Source: JAWLAT01 sp041395325 (GTDB lineage: Bacteria; Pseudomonadota; Gammaproteobacteria; Xanthomonadales; SZUA-5). Taken from it: DNA of 64,000 nt. The stretch covers positions 62,001 through 126,000 of the forward strand of contig JAWLAT010000007.1 of the NCBI GenBank assembly GCA_041395325.1, given 5' to 3'. Positions within the stretch are counted from its first letter, which is position 1. Every line of letters begins with the position of its first letter. Positions 18,009-27,101 of the stretch are shown here, in pieces. The translations under genes and the position numbers were made by a program. A model generated the notes under the pieces. It was not told the DNA's origin. It did no database searches and saw nothing but the letters and a program-made list of their open reading frames with translations.

Positions 18009-18182
18009 ACGGGAACTCAGGTCCACGCCTGCCTTGCGCCTGCAATCGAGCAGAACCTTGGCCCGCTCTGGCAGTTCGGGAAGGGCCTTTGGGTCGATCC
18101 GAAGCGCTCTGCCCAAAAGGACAGCTGCGGCCGGCGCCGGCTCGGGCTATCGTGACGATCGTTGCAGGCAGGAGTGCTTTGG

Positions 18183-18962
18183 ATGCGTGACAAGGTGGCG
18201 GTGATCACGGGTTCGACCAGCGGGATCGGGTTGGGCATCGCCCGGCAGTTGGCGAGTGCCGGTGCCCATGTGGTGCTCAATGGTTTCGGCGATGCGGCGG
18301 AAATCGAGGCGCTGCGCAGCGAACTCGCCGGCACCCATGGCGTGCAGGTGCGCTATCACGGGGCCGACATGACCCAACCCGATCAGATCCAGGCACTGAT
18401 CGACCATGCCTCGAGCGAACTGGGGCAGGTGGATGTGCTGGTCAACAACGCCGGCATTCAGCACACCGCGCCGGTGCACGAGTTTCCCACCGATCGTTGG
18501 GACGCGATCCTGGCGATCAATCTCAGTTCCAGCTTTCACACGATTCAGGCCGTGCTGCCGCAGATGCTGGAACGCAACTGGGGGCGGATCGTCAATATCG
18601 CCTCGGTCCACGGCTTGGTGGCTTCGGTCAACAAGGCCGCCTACGTCGCCGCCAAGCACGGCCTGGTGGGTCTGACCAAGGTCGTGGCACTGGAAACCGC
18701 TCGCAGTGGGGTCACCTGCAACGCGATCTGCCCGGGCTGGGTGTTGACACCCTTGGTGCAAAAGCAGATCGATGCTCTGGCTGAGCGGGAGGGTCTGGAT
18801 GCCGCCGCAGCCCAGGCGCGGCTGCTTGGTGAGAAGCAGCCTTCACAGGCCTTCGCTACGCCCGAACAGATCGGTCAGATGGTCCTTTGGCTGTGCAGCG
18901 AGCATGCCGCTCAGGTGCGTGGCGCAGCGCTGACCATCGATGGTGGCTGGTCGGCGCAGTAG
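18183..18962 (+). CDS. bdhA: 3-hydroxybutyrate dehydrogenase-type short-chain dehydrogenase
   Basis: A 259-residue classical SDR. It has the NAD-binding Gly motif TGSTSGIG near residue 10, NNAG, and the catalytic triad with Ser in IASVHGL and YVAAK (Tyr/Lys), then NAICPGWV. Full-length similarity to D-3-hydroxybutyrate dehydrogenases includes the VxTPLVxxQI segment and the closing TIDGGWSAQ. It would interconvert 3-hydroxybutyrate and acetoacetate in the cytoplasm. ATG 18183 gives the family start MRDKVAVITG. SDR substrate calls from sequence alone can be wrong. Confidence 0.85.
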   Translation: MRDKVAVITGSTSGIGLGIARQLASAGAHVVLNGFGDAAEIEALRSELAGTHGVQVRYHGADMTQPDQIQALIDHASSELGQVDVLVNNAGIQHTAPVHEFPTDRWDAILAINLSSSFHTIQAVLPQMLERNWGRIVNIASVHGLVASVNKAAYVAAKHGLVGLTKVVALETARSGVTCNAICPGWVLTPLVQKQIDALAEREGLDAAAAQARLLGEKQPSQAFATPEQIGQMVLWLCSEHAAQVRGAALTIDGGWSAQ

Positions 18963-19185
18963 CGATCCATCCGAAGCGGGCGGCGGGCGGATTCGGGTGC
19001 TGCGGTGGCTATTCAGTTCGGCGTGCAGGTCGTCCGGCAGCTGTCACCAAGCAGGCGCTGACCAACGCGAGTCGTCGTCGTTGCTTTGACCCCAGTCGCT
19101 GATGGTCCAGATCCCGATTCGGACCAGCCCCCGGGGCGGCACATGGCCACTCCGGGGGCATCTGAGCCAACCGGCTCGTGGCGCG

Positions 19186-21111
19186 TCAAGCCAGTTCGGG
19201 CAGCGTAAAGGCTTCCACGACCGGATTGGGATAGCCCAGATACTGCTTTTCCAGGGCTGCCAGGAGCTGCTGCATGCGATCGAGGACCTGCTGCAGTTGT
19301 GCGACTTCCTGTGAACTTGGATTCGGCAGGCGATCGGGACAAATGACCGGGTTGCCGGCCGCATCCCAGTGCACCAGGTTGTTCTGCTCGGTAGGGTCGG
19401 CCTGGAGGTCGTAGAGCTCCCATTGATCGGTGGCGCGATTGAGTGGGTCGAAATAGCGCGCCAGTTTCCAGTCGTTGGTTCGGGCGCAGCGGATGTGGCA
19501 GGGCTCGGTGACCGATCCAGGCTGCAGTGGCAGGCCCTGTTCGCGCAGCTGATCCACCTCGGCACAATAGACCTTGAACGCCGGTGGGGCCTGCTCGCCC
19601 TTCAGATATTCGGTGATGGTGTCGTCACTGATGAACAGCACGCCTTCGCGCAGAGAGCCATCGGGGGAGACCACCGGCCTGCTGGGATCTTCGATCACGG
19701 CGGTCAGATCCGCACCGGGCAGTGGCTCGTAGGTTTGACCAGCGATGGGCTCCCAGGATTGGCCCGGCGGTGCCGGCGGCGCCAGAGTGTCCACTTCGAT
19801 GCCGCTCAGACCAAGCAGGGTGGGCAGGACGTCGATGTGACTGGTCAGCTGGTCGACGTAGCGGATCTGTTCGGCGGAGGCATTGAGCCAGGGGGCGCTG
19901 ACCAGGAAGGGTACGTGCAGGATTTCGTCATAGGCGGTGTGCCATTTCTCCACCATGCCGCCATGCGCCACGCCGTACTCGCCGTGGTCGGACAGGAACA
20001 CCACCAAGGTGTCGTCGGCCAGACCGGTTTCATCCAGTGCATGCAGGACGCGCTGGATCTGGGTGTCGGCCAGCGTGTGGCAATAGGCGTAGAACTGGCC
20101 AAAGGCCAGGCTCCAGGCATCGGCCTGATCCTGCAGTTGGAAGGGCAGGGTCCAGTACTCGCGTTGGTCGGGTGGGCGGCGGGACTTCAGCGCCAGCCCC
20201 ATCTTGTAGCTGTAGTCGAATTGGCAACTGGGCTTGGTAGCCAGATCCTCGGCATAGGTGTCCGGCAGGCTGAAGCAATCCTGCGGGAAACCGCGAGGAT
20301 TCAACGGCACGCGCAGACGGCCGCCCGGCAGCGGGTTGCTGCGATCGCCCTGGGACGGGATGGGCCGCACGCTCGGCGTGTCACTGGTGGCCGTCTGCAC
20401 GCAAGGCACCTTGCCCAGGCTGTCGGGCATCCACCAGCTCAGCGGATAGGCCGAGGCGATGTCGTGCGGATTGACCAGCGAAGTGACGCACAGCCAGGGC
20501 TGCGGGGTGGGCGAGGCGCTTTCGTAGTTCATCGCCTTGCGCCGCAGGAAGGTCTCGACCATGTCGACGTAGCCGGAGTCCCGGTAGACGCCGAGCTGAT
20601 TCAGCTGGCCGCCCTGCGCATCGGGCGCCGACATCTTCCAGTCGGCAAAGCCCCAGGGATTGAGATCACCGTGGCCAGGACCGGGTCCGTCGACATAGGA
20701 CAGGTCCCACTTGCCGAAATAATGGGTGGAGTAGCCGGCGGCGCGGAACCAGTCGCCCATCGTCGGGATGGCCTTGGGATTGAGCCAGGGAAAGTTCGGA
20801 TCGCTGCCGTATTTGTAGAGGCTGTCGGTCTCGACGACGCGCGTCTTGGTGCCATATTGACCGGTGTAGATCAGCGCGCGGCTGGGTACGCAGGCCGAGG
20901 TGCCGATCATGTGCTGGCGCATCACCACCGCATTGCGGCGCAGACGCTGGAAACCCGGGAAATACTGTGCGTAGCTGTTGTCCGCCTGCAGCGGCTGGAA
21001 ACTCAGAACCTGCTTCAGATCGGGCGCCATGCCGCCGCCGTCGCGCAGACGCGGGTAGCGCATCTGGTCGACGGTGATCAGCAGCACATTGCGTTTCCGG
21101 GTTGAACTCAT
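19186..21111 (-). CDS. Sulfatase-like hydrolase (Cys-type)
   Basis: A 641-residue alkaline-phosphatase-superfamily enzyme. The N-terminal metal strand is NVLLITVDQMRYP, the sulfatase signature CVPSR starts at Cys74, and the C-terminal metal site is VVFLSDHGEYG. Cys-type sulfatases need the Cys oxidised to formylglycine by an FGE or anSME. Neither a genuine FGE nor an anSME is visible in this window. There is no clear signal peptide from ATG 21111. The segment around YDLQADPTEQNNL is the usual sulfatase tail. The substrate is unknown. It lies 164 bases after a kinase/repeat-protein pair on the same strand. Confidence 0.85.
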   Translation of the reverse strand: MSSTRKRNVLLITVDQMRYPRLRDGGGMAPDLKQVLSFQPLQADNSYAQYFPGFQRLRRNAVVMRQHMIGTSACVPSRALIYTGQYGTKTRVVETDSLYKYGSDPNFPWLNPKAIPTMGDWFRAAGYSTHYFGKWDLSYVDGPGPGHGDLNPWGFADWKMSAPDAQGGQLNQLGVYRDSGYVDMVETFLRRKAMNYESASPTPQPWLCVTSLVNPHDIASAYPLSWWMPDSLGKVPCVQTATSDTPSVRPIPSQGDRSNPLPGGRLRVPLNPRGFPQDCFSLPDTYAEDLATKPSCQFDYSYKMGLALKSRRPPDQREYWTLPFQLQDQADAWSLAFGQFYAYCHTLADTQIQRVLHALDETGLADDTLVVFLSDHGEYGVAHGGMVEKWHTAYDEILHVPFLVSAPWLNASAEQIRYVDQLTSHIDVLPTLLGLSGIEVDTLAPPAPPGQSWEPIAGQTYEPLPGADLTAVIEDPSRPVVSPDGSLREGVLFISDDTITEYLKGEQAPPAFKVYCAEVDQLREQGLPLQPGSVTEPCHIRCARTNDWKLARYFDPLNRATDQWELYDLQADPTEQNNLVHWDAAGNPVICPDRLPNPSSQEVAQLQQVLDRMQQLLAALEKQYLGYPNPVVEAFTLPELA

Positions 21112-21275
21112 GTCGGGCCATCCTGTGGTCTGTGAAAGAACACCGCAGCAGGCAGGGACGGTGAAAGTCCACTGCTGCCGCAGCTCACAGATGGACTGTT
21201 GCGATGGCCGGAATCCTCTCAGCGATTCGCCGCCTCCTGCGCCCGTCAATTGACGGTCAGCAGGACAGCTGAGTC

Positions 21276-22604
21276 TCAGATGTCCTTGAAGCGCGCCTGC
21301 AAGCGAGGGGAGTACAGGGCGTCCAACGGCTGCAATTGACGATCGAGACGCTTGGCTTCGCGCAGATCCATGTCGACCTGAGCCAGCAGGCGGGCGTCGC
21401 TCTCGCCGCCGCGCACATACAGCCGGTAGCGGGCGGCGGCGCGCAGCAGCAGCCCCTGTGCGCGATCGCGGGTTTCCGGCAGTTGCGCCGGATTGGCCCA
21501 GTTGGCGACCTGCCGATAGTCGGCAGCGAGGAACAGTTCCAGATAGCGCCGCAGTTCGGCCGGCGCCGGCTTGGGGGCAGCGGCGATGGCCTGATCGAGC
21601 TGCTTCAGCGCCTGGGTATGCCGATCCAGCGCGCGCTCGATGGCGGCCCGGTCGGCGTTGCCGCTCTGCTGCAGTTCCCCTCGCGCCGTCACCAGGGCGC
21701 TGATCGTGCTCTCCGCGACCTGCGCCTGCCTGGCTTCCGCAAGACGGGGTTCGCTGTCACTGGCCGCCTGCTGCGCCCGCGCCCGCAGGGTCTCCAGTTG
21801 ACGTTGCTGCTCGGCCTGCACCAGGCCTTCGCGCGCGGCATCCACACGCCCTGACAAGGTGCTGAGCGCGCGAACGGCAGCGTCGGCAGCGGTGTCGATC
21901 GCCTTGAGCTCATTGGCATTGGCGACATTGGCCAGCTTGCGCTGCTCGCCATCGAGGATTTGCTTCTGGCGACTCAAGTCATTGCCCAGCGCACGGGCGT
22001 CGCCGGTGCCGCGCAATGGCGACGCGGCCAGCAGGCGCTCAATCTGCGTCACGGATTGCTGACCATCATTGAGCTTCTTGCGAGTGGCGGCCAGCGCCGC
22101 CGCCGGGACGTTGCTGACCGGTGGCTTGGGTTCGGGCGGCTTGGGATCCGGCTTCGGGTCGGGCTTGGGTTCCGGTGGCGGTGGCGGGGGCGTTGGAATC
22201 GGGTCAGGCTGCTTGGGCGGATCGGCCTGCGCCAGCAGTTGCTGGCAGCGCTGCTCGAAACGAGTCTGTTCAGTGGCCAGATCGCGCAGCCTGCTCAGTG
22301 CCTGGCGGTTGCCGGCGTTGTCGAAGGCAGCCATCGCGCCTCGACAATCGCCTTTGTTCATGAGCGCCTGGCCGAGGTAGTAGTGCGGGACATACGGGAT
22401 GAAGACCACACCATAGGCACGTGTGCGATGGGTCGGGGTCGGCATTTCGCGCAGGACCTGCGTCATGATCCGCTCGACGGTGGCCCAGTCGCCCCGCTCG
22501 GCCGCCTTGACGCCGTCCTGGTAGTCCATGATGGGATCGGCCCAGGCTGGCATGGCGCACAGCCACAGTGCCGCCAGCAGCCATCTGCCCCCACCCCGCC
22601 TCAC
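21276..22604 (-). CDS. Periplasmic repeat protein paired with a Ser/Thr kinase
   Basis: A 442-residue protein with a signal peptide ending AMPAWA. It has a TPR-like N-terminal helical part (about 25–120, with HYYLGQALMNKGDCRGAMAAFDNAG), a Pro/Lys-rich linker of PEPKPDPKP repeats (about 128–165) and a long Ala/Gln/Arg-rich coiled-coil-like region to the end. The start is GTG and overlaps the stop of the upstream kinase gene (GTGA), which implies translational coupling. It may extend or sense for the kinase's outer domain, which is inference from the overlap. No enzyme motif is seen. Confidence 0.75.
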   Translation of the reverse strand: MRRGGGRWLLAALWLCAMPAWADPIMDYQDGVKAAERGDWATVERIMTQVLREMPTPTHRTRAYGVVFIPYVPHYYLGQALMNKGDCRGAMAAFDNAGNRQALSRLRDLATEQTRFEQRCQQLLAQADPPKQPDPIPTPPPPPPEPKPDPKPDPKPPEPKPPVSNVPAAALAATRKKLNDGQQSVTQIERLLAASPLRGTGDARALGNDLSRQKQILDGEQRKLANVANANELKAIDTAADAAVRALSTLSGRVDAAREGLVQAEQQRQLETLRARAQQAASDSEPRLAEARQAQVAESTISALVTARGELQQSGNADRAAIERALDRHTQALKQLDQAIAAAPKPAPAELRRYLELFLAADYRQVANWANPAQLPETRDRAQGLLLRAAARYRLYVRGGESDARLLAQVDMDLREAKRLDRQLQPLDALYSPRLQARFKDI

Positions 22605-24958
22605 CGGTAACCCGCCTCGCGCAGGAGCCGGTCCACATCGACCTGGGCAAACTTCAGTTCCGCGACGGCGAGTTCACCGCGCTTGACCTCGGCAGCGACC
22701 TCGCGGGTCTCACCCGCCGGCGAGCGCATCGCAACGGTGTAACGGCCTTCGGGCAGGGTCAGCAGCAATGGCGTACTGCGCTCACGGGGGAGATCAACGC
22801 GCTGCCCATCACTGCCAGTCAGGCTGACCAGTTCGGCCCAGGGCGAGGCATCCAGTGCCAAACGGCCGGCGCGTCTCGCCTCTTCCTCTGCGCGACGCTG
22901 GGCGGCCAGCGCCTGCTCATCGCGGTCGATCTGATCGGCGATACCGCGCAGGCTGCTCGCATCGGCGCGGCGCGCCAACAACGGTTCGATCAGAGCGCGT
23001 GCGAGCATCAGGTCGCCGCTGCCACGGGCTCTGGTCGCCTCAGTGGCCGCTCGCTCGATCAGCTGATCCTCCAGCCTGCGGATGCGGCTATCCCCTGCGT
23101 TGGCCTGCTCGATCGACTCCAGCGCAACGATGGCTTCGTTGATGCCGTCCGCGCCCAGCGAACTCCGACGCAGCAGTTGTTCCACCGATTGCAGGGTTTG
23201 AGCCAGCGCCAGCTGCGCCTGCAACTGGTTGACCTGCTGCTGTGCAGATTGTGCATAGCGACTGCCCGGCAACGCCATTTCTATCCGCGACTGCACTTGT
23301 CGGGCGCGGTCCAGATCGCGGGCTTCGATCGCGGCCACCAGCGGCTTGCTGAGCAGTGCACCGGTGCGGTCCAGCAGTTGCGCATAGCGCTGATCCGCTG
23401 CCCCGCTGATCTCCAGCAGCGCGGCCAGCTCACGCGCCAGTTCGTCACTGCTGGCCTGATCGCCGGTGTCCAGCAGCGCGCCGACCTTGGCCACCTGGGC
23501 GGCAATGGCAGCTTCGCGCTGGGCGGCGGCCTGAGCCTGATCGAGACTGGCGAGCTGCTGCTCGTAGACATCCTCGGGCAGCGCGCCCTGCGCATCCATC
23601 AGCAAGGCACGACCTTCACCAAACTGTTGACTGTCGAGCAACGATTTCAGCCTTTGCTCGACGGCCTTCTGAAACTCGTTTTCGCGTGAGCTCACCAGGT
23701 TGTGCGAGCGCGAAATGGCGTACATGCCGCGCAGGCTCTGCAAGGCACTGTCCTGCGCCGGCTGAACCAGACGACCTTCGCCGATCTGGCGGTCGAACTG
23801 CTGGACCATCGTGGTCAGTGCAGCCAGTTGCTCGTCGGTGAGCTTCTCGCCACCGAAGATCTGCCACAGCCCGATCACGGCCAGCAACAGCGCCACGCCG
23901 CCCAGGGCGGGCAAGAGCCAACGGGGCATTCCGGAGCGCCGGGCCTGCGCACTGGCCGCAGGCGTGACCGCCTTTGGCACCTGTCGCGGCATCGGCTGAG
24001 TCGCCGGCGTGGCTGACTTTCGCGCCATCGCTGCGCGCAGATCAGTGTCGCGCAGCGTGTCAAAGGAGAATCCCAGTTCGCGCAACTGTTCGGACCAGGC
24101 GATGTCCGGATTGCTGGCGATGACGCCGCGCAGGGCTTCGCTCTGCAGGAAGACCTGCCTCAGTTCACGGGTGAAGCTCTGCATGTCATCGAAGCGATCC
24201 TCGGCCTTCTTGGCCAGCATCCGTTCGATGATGGGATCCAGATCGGCCAGCTTCGGCGGCAGTTTCGGGATCGGTGCGGTCAGGTGCTGCATGCACACGG
24301 CAATCGGTGTGTCGCCCTGGTAGGGCGGGGCACCGGTCAGCAGCTCAAAGAACATGATGCCGAGGGAATACAGGTCGGAGCGACCATCGACGTCGCCGCC
24401 GCTGACCTGCTCCGGACTCATGTAGATCGGCGTGCCGACAATCATGTTCTCGGCGGTGATCTTGGTCTGGTCGGCGGTCAGTTCGCGGGCGATGCCGAAA
24501 TCGGTCAGCACCGGCACCCGGCCGCCGCGCATCATGACGTTGGCCGGCTTCAGATCGCGATGGACGATGCCCTGGGAATGTGCCTCGGCCAGCGCAGCGC
24601 CGACCTGTACAACGACCGCGATGGCCTCGCCAGCGGCCATGCCACCGCGCAGCTGATCGACCAGTGTGCCGCCTTCCAGGTACTCCATCGCGATGTAGGC
24701 CAGATTGCCGACCTTGGCGATGTCGTAGATGCCGCAAACATTCTTGTGCGAAATCTTGGCCAGTGTGCGGCCTTCGCGGAGAAAGCGCTTCTCGGTGCGT
24801 TCCGGATCGGCTTCGTGCTGGCTGGTGCGCAGCACCTTGATGGCGACCTTGCGGTCGAGGGACTTCTGGATGGCCAGATACACGTTGGCCATGCCGCCGG
24901 AGCCGATCTCCTGCAGCAGTTCATATCCTGGTATCTCGATGGGATGCTGCAGCGCCAT
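22601..24958 (-). CDS. Ser/Thr protein kinase with coiled-coil and PEGA-like outer region
   Basis: A 785-residue protein. The kinase domain (about 12–275) has Gly loop GSGGMANV, Lys41, HRDLKPAN at 133–140, DFG at 153–155 and GTPIYMSPEQ, all intact. A membrane helix lies near 345–366. The outer part is helical (about 370–690), rich in Ala/Gln/Arg, and ends in a PEGA-like beta domain (about 695–785: ALDASPWAELV, PLLLTLPEGRYTV). PEGA domains usually bind surface components. ATG 24958 places the ATP-binding region at the N-terminus as in relatives. It overlaps the next gene by four bases. Confidence 0.88.
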   Translation of the reverse strand: MALQHPIEIPGYELLQEIGSGGMANVYLAIQKSLDRKVAIKVLRTSQHEADPERTEKRFLREGRTLAKISHKNVCGIYDIAKVGNLAYIAMEYLEGGTLVDQLRGGMAAGEAIAVVVQVGAALAEAHSQGIVHRDLKPANVMMRGGRVPVLTDFGIARELTADQTKITAENMIVGTPIYMSPEQVSGGDVDGRSDLYSLGIMFFELLTGAPPYQGDTPIAVCMQHLTAPIPKLPPKLADLDPIIERMLAKKAEDRFDDMQSFTRELRQVFLQSEALRGVIASNPDIAWSEQLRELGFSFDTLRDTDLRAAMARKSATPATQPMPRQVPKAVTPAASAQARRSGMPRWLLPALGGVALLLAVIGLWQIFGGEKLTDEQLAALTTMVQQFDRQIGEGRLVQPAQDSALQSLRGMYAISRSHNLVSSRENEFQKAVEQRLKSLLDSQQFGEGRALLMDAQGALPEDVYEQQLASLDQAQAAAQREAAIAAQVAKVGALLDTGDQASSDELARELAALLEISGAADQRYAQLLDRTGALLSKPLVAAIEARDLDRARQVQSRIEMALPGSRYAQSAQQQVNQLQAQLALAQTLQSVEQLLRRSSLGADGINEAIVALESIEQANAGDSRIRRLEDQLIERAATEATRARGSGDLMLARALIEPLLARRADASSLRGIADQIDRDEQALAAQRRAEEEARRAGRLALDASPWAELVSLTGSDGQRVDLPRERSTPLLLTLPEGRYTVAMRSPAGETREVAAEVKRGELAVAELKFAQVDVDRLLREAGYR

Positions 24959-25047
24959 CCGCCATCCACCCTGCCCAGCAAGCGATGGTAGCCGAGCAGG
25001 GCGGTCTGGGCCATGGCCGACCGAGTCGGTCGGCCATGCGCAGCGGA

Positions 25048-25659
25048 TCAGCAGTCGATCGGCTGGCCAGCCGCGTCGTAGCACTGGTGGCTGTGCTGCA
25101 CACCCTGATCCTGCGTCACCGTGGTCTGCCCCTGGTAGCTGTTGCCGGCCGCGCCCGTGGCGCTGGTGTTGCGGCTGGCTCCCTGACCGGTGGCATAGCT
25201 GGTGTTGCTGTTGTAGCGACCACCGGAGGCGCCGACGGCACTGGTGCTGCGTCCACCCTGGACGCTGCCATCGGCGCCGCGAGTGAAGCCGCCGCTGCTG
25301 CTGCCGCTGCCATAGACCGTGTTGGCGGCGGCGCTGGACTGATGCTGCACGCTGCCGTCCTGGTTGACCTGGGTGCTGCCGGCGCGGGCGCCATAGCCGC
25401 CGTTGGGGCCGCGGAAGGCACCACCGCTGGTAGAGGTAGCATTGCCCTGGCCGTCCGTGCTGGTGACACGACCGCGGGCGGCGGCGCCGCCTTGTGGACC
25501 ACGAGCGGCGCTGCCGTTGACCGTGGTGGTCCCGCCAGCGGCGTTGCTGGTGCTGCCGCGAACCTTGATGCGGCCCTCGGCATGGGCGGGGGAAGCGGCG
25601 GACAGCGCCAATGTGCAGGCGCAGATCAGGGCAGTGAGGGTGAGTTTGCGAACGATCAT
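25048..25659 (-). CDS. Gly/Ser/Thr-rich exported low-complexity protein
   Basis: A 203-residue protein with a signal peptide (MIVRKLTLTALICACTLALSAASPAHA). The mature part is almost entirely Gly, Ser, Ala, Thr, Asn and Gln, in irregular repeats around ARGPQGG, FRGPNGG and GGFTRGADG. It ends with a short cysteine pair (CYDAAGQPIDC). The composition resembles structural or adhesive exported proteins, with no known domain. An AGGAG box precedes the ATG. It starts 40 bases after the LTxxQ gene stop and is probably in its operon. Confidence 0.75.
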   Translation of the reverse strand: MIVRKLTLTALICACTLALSAASPAHAEGRIKVRGSTSNAAGGTTTVNGSAARGPQGGAAARGRVTSTDGQGNATSTSGGAFRGPNGGYGARAGSTQVNQDGSVQHQSSAAANTVYGSGSSSGGFTRGADGSVQGGRSTSAVGASGGRYNSNTSYATGQGASRNTSATGAAGNSYQGQTTVTQDQGVQHSHQCYDAAGQPIDC

Positions 25660-25699
25660 GAGGTGGTACTCCTGAGGATGGGGATGGTGCAGGGTTGGA

Positions 25700-26143
25700 T
25701 CAGCGCTGACTGAGGGCATCGGCCGCAGCGACGACGCGCTCGAGCCCGTGAACGACTTCGATCAGCCATTGGCGGACTTGCTGTTGCTGAGCGGGTGTCA
25801 ATGACAGGTAGAAGTCCATCCGCCGCTGCCGGATCGGCTGACTGCGCCAGAGGGCATACAGCGCCTGGCTTTGCAGTTGCTGGACGATCGCCGGCAGATC
25901 GGCATCCGTGGCGGCCAGGTCGTCGGCCAGCACCGGCAGACCGGCTGAGAGTTCATCCAGCAGCGATTGCCGGAAGGCGATGGCATCGGCCTGAATGGCG
26001 GCCCATTCGGTCGCCTGCTCCGGTGTGAGCGCCAGCTCGCTGGCCGTGGGTGGCTTGAGCAGCAGCGGACTGCTGACTGCGGGCAGGCTGTGCGTGGTCA
26101 GGGCCGCGGCCAACAGCAGCGGGGCGAAGGTACGCAAGCGCAT
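25700..26143 (-). CDS. Spy/CpxP-like periplasmic LTxxQ protein
   Basis: A 147-residue protein with a signal peptide (MRLRTFAPLLLAAALTTHSLPA). The mature part is helical and carries two LTxxQ motifs (LTPEQATEW and LTPAQQQQV), the hallmark of the Spy/CpxP family of periplasmic chaperones and stress sensors. A good AGGAG box precedes ATG 26143. It is divergent from an OmpR/EnvZ-type pair, like cpxP next to cpxRA in E. coli, so it may be a target or feedback regulator of that system (inference). Confidence 0.78.
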   Translation of the reverse strand: MRLRTFAPLLLAAALTTHSLPAVSSPLLLKPPTASELALTPEQATEWAAIQADAIAFRQSLLDELSAGLPVLADDLAATDADLPAIVQQLQSQALYALWRSQPIRQRRMDFYLSLTPAQQQQVRQWLIEVVHGLERVVAAADALSQR

Positions 26144-26341
26144 CGTAATCTCCTGGGGTATGGCGACGCCAGCGACGTCGGTGGCTGCAGTGTCGACACC
26201 TTGAGCACAGCTGTCCGTTGCAATCCGTTAGCAGCTGTAAGCGCGGCCGGGCTCCTGAAACATCTGCTCACATTTGCGCCTTCCCGGCGCCGGCTACGGG
26301 CGGGCTAAGCTGTGCCCGAGCCAATTGAGGAATGCGCTGAC

Positions 26342-27058
26342 GTGGAAGAAGTGGGCGATCGACTGCTGCTGGTGGACGACGATCTGCGCCTGCGCCAGCT
26401 GCTGGCCGAGTATTTGCGCGAGAACGGGTTGCAGGTCACCGAAGCGGCGGACGGACGGCAGCTGCAGACAGCGCTGGACCGGGGCCATTTCGACCTGATC
26501 GTGCTGGATCTGATGTTGCCCGGCGAAGACGGTCTGAGCCTGTGCCGGCGCCTGCGCGGCGAGGGATTGACTACGCCGATCCTGATGCTGACCGCCAAGG
26601 GCGACGAGATCGATCGCATCGTCGGGCTGGAACTGGGCGCCGACGACTATCTCCCCAAACCCTGCAATCCGCGCGAACTGCTGGCGCGGATCCGGGCAAT
26701 TCTGCGTCGTCAGCGTGCTTTGCCCAGTGTGGCACCGTTGGCTGGTGGACGAGTGCGCATCGGTGCACTGGAACTGGACCTGGATGGCCGAGTGCTGCTG
26801 CGTGGGCGCGAGCGCTTGCGTTTGAGCTCAGGCGAGTTTGCCTTGCTGTCGGTGTTTCTGCGCCACCCCCGCGTGCCGCTGACACGCGATCGGCTGGCCA
26901 GCCTGGCCTTCGATCGACCGCACGATCCGCTTGACCGCAGCCTCGACGTGGCGGTGTCAAGGCTGCGCAAGCTGGTCGAGCCCGATCCCTCCGCGCCCCG
27001 TTACCTGCAGACGCAATGGGGCGTGGGCTACGTCTATGTGCCGGATCCGGAGGACTGA
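26342..27058 (+). CDS. ompR: OmpR-type response regulator
   Basis: A 238-residue protein. The receiver domain (about 8–125) has acidic residues DDD, the phospho-acceptor Asp in LDLMLPGEDGL, the T/S in LMLTAKG and the Lys in LPKP. The winged helix (about 140–235) has RLRLSSGEFALL and the TQWGVGYVYVPD end. The receiver is close to E. coli OmpR (VLDLMLPGEDGLS, DRIVGLE.GADDY, NPRELLARIRA). GTG 26342 with a GAGGA box ten bases upstream is the preferred start; an in-frame GTG at 26312 is possible. It pairs with the kinase gene 43 bases downstream. Confidence 0.88.
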   Translation: MEEVGDRLLLVDDDLRLRQLLAEYLRENGLQVTEAADGRQLQTALDRGHFDLIVLDLMLPGEDGLSLCRRLRGEGLTTPILMLTAKGDEIDRIVGLELGADDYLPKPCNPRELLARIRAILRRQRALPSVAPLAGGRVRIGALELDLDGRVLLRGRERLRLSSGEFALLSVFLRHPRVPLTRDRLASLAFDRPHDPLDRSLDVAVSRLRKLVEPDPSAPRYLQTQWGVGYVYVPDPED

Positions 27059-27101
27059 TGGCGATGGTCGCGACGCTGCCCGGCCGGCGGATGGCTGACT
27101 G

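Noticed and set aside
18963..19185. Small gene between bdhA and the sulfatase
   Set aside because: Frames here have no ribosome binding site or family match; only a GC-rich inverted repeat without a T-run is seen.
19369..21105. A 578-codon plus-strand frame
   Set aside because: It runs antisense to the sulfatase gene, whose signature residues are clear; the shadow has no family match.
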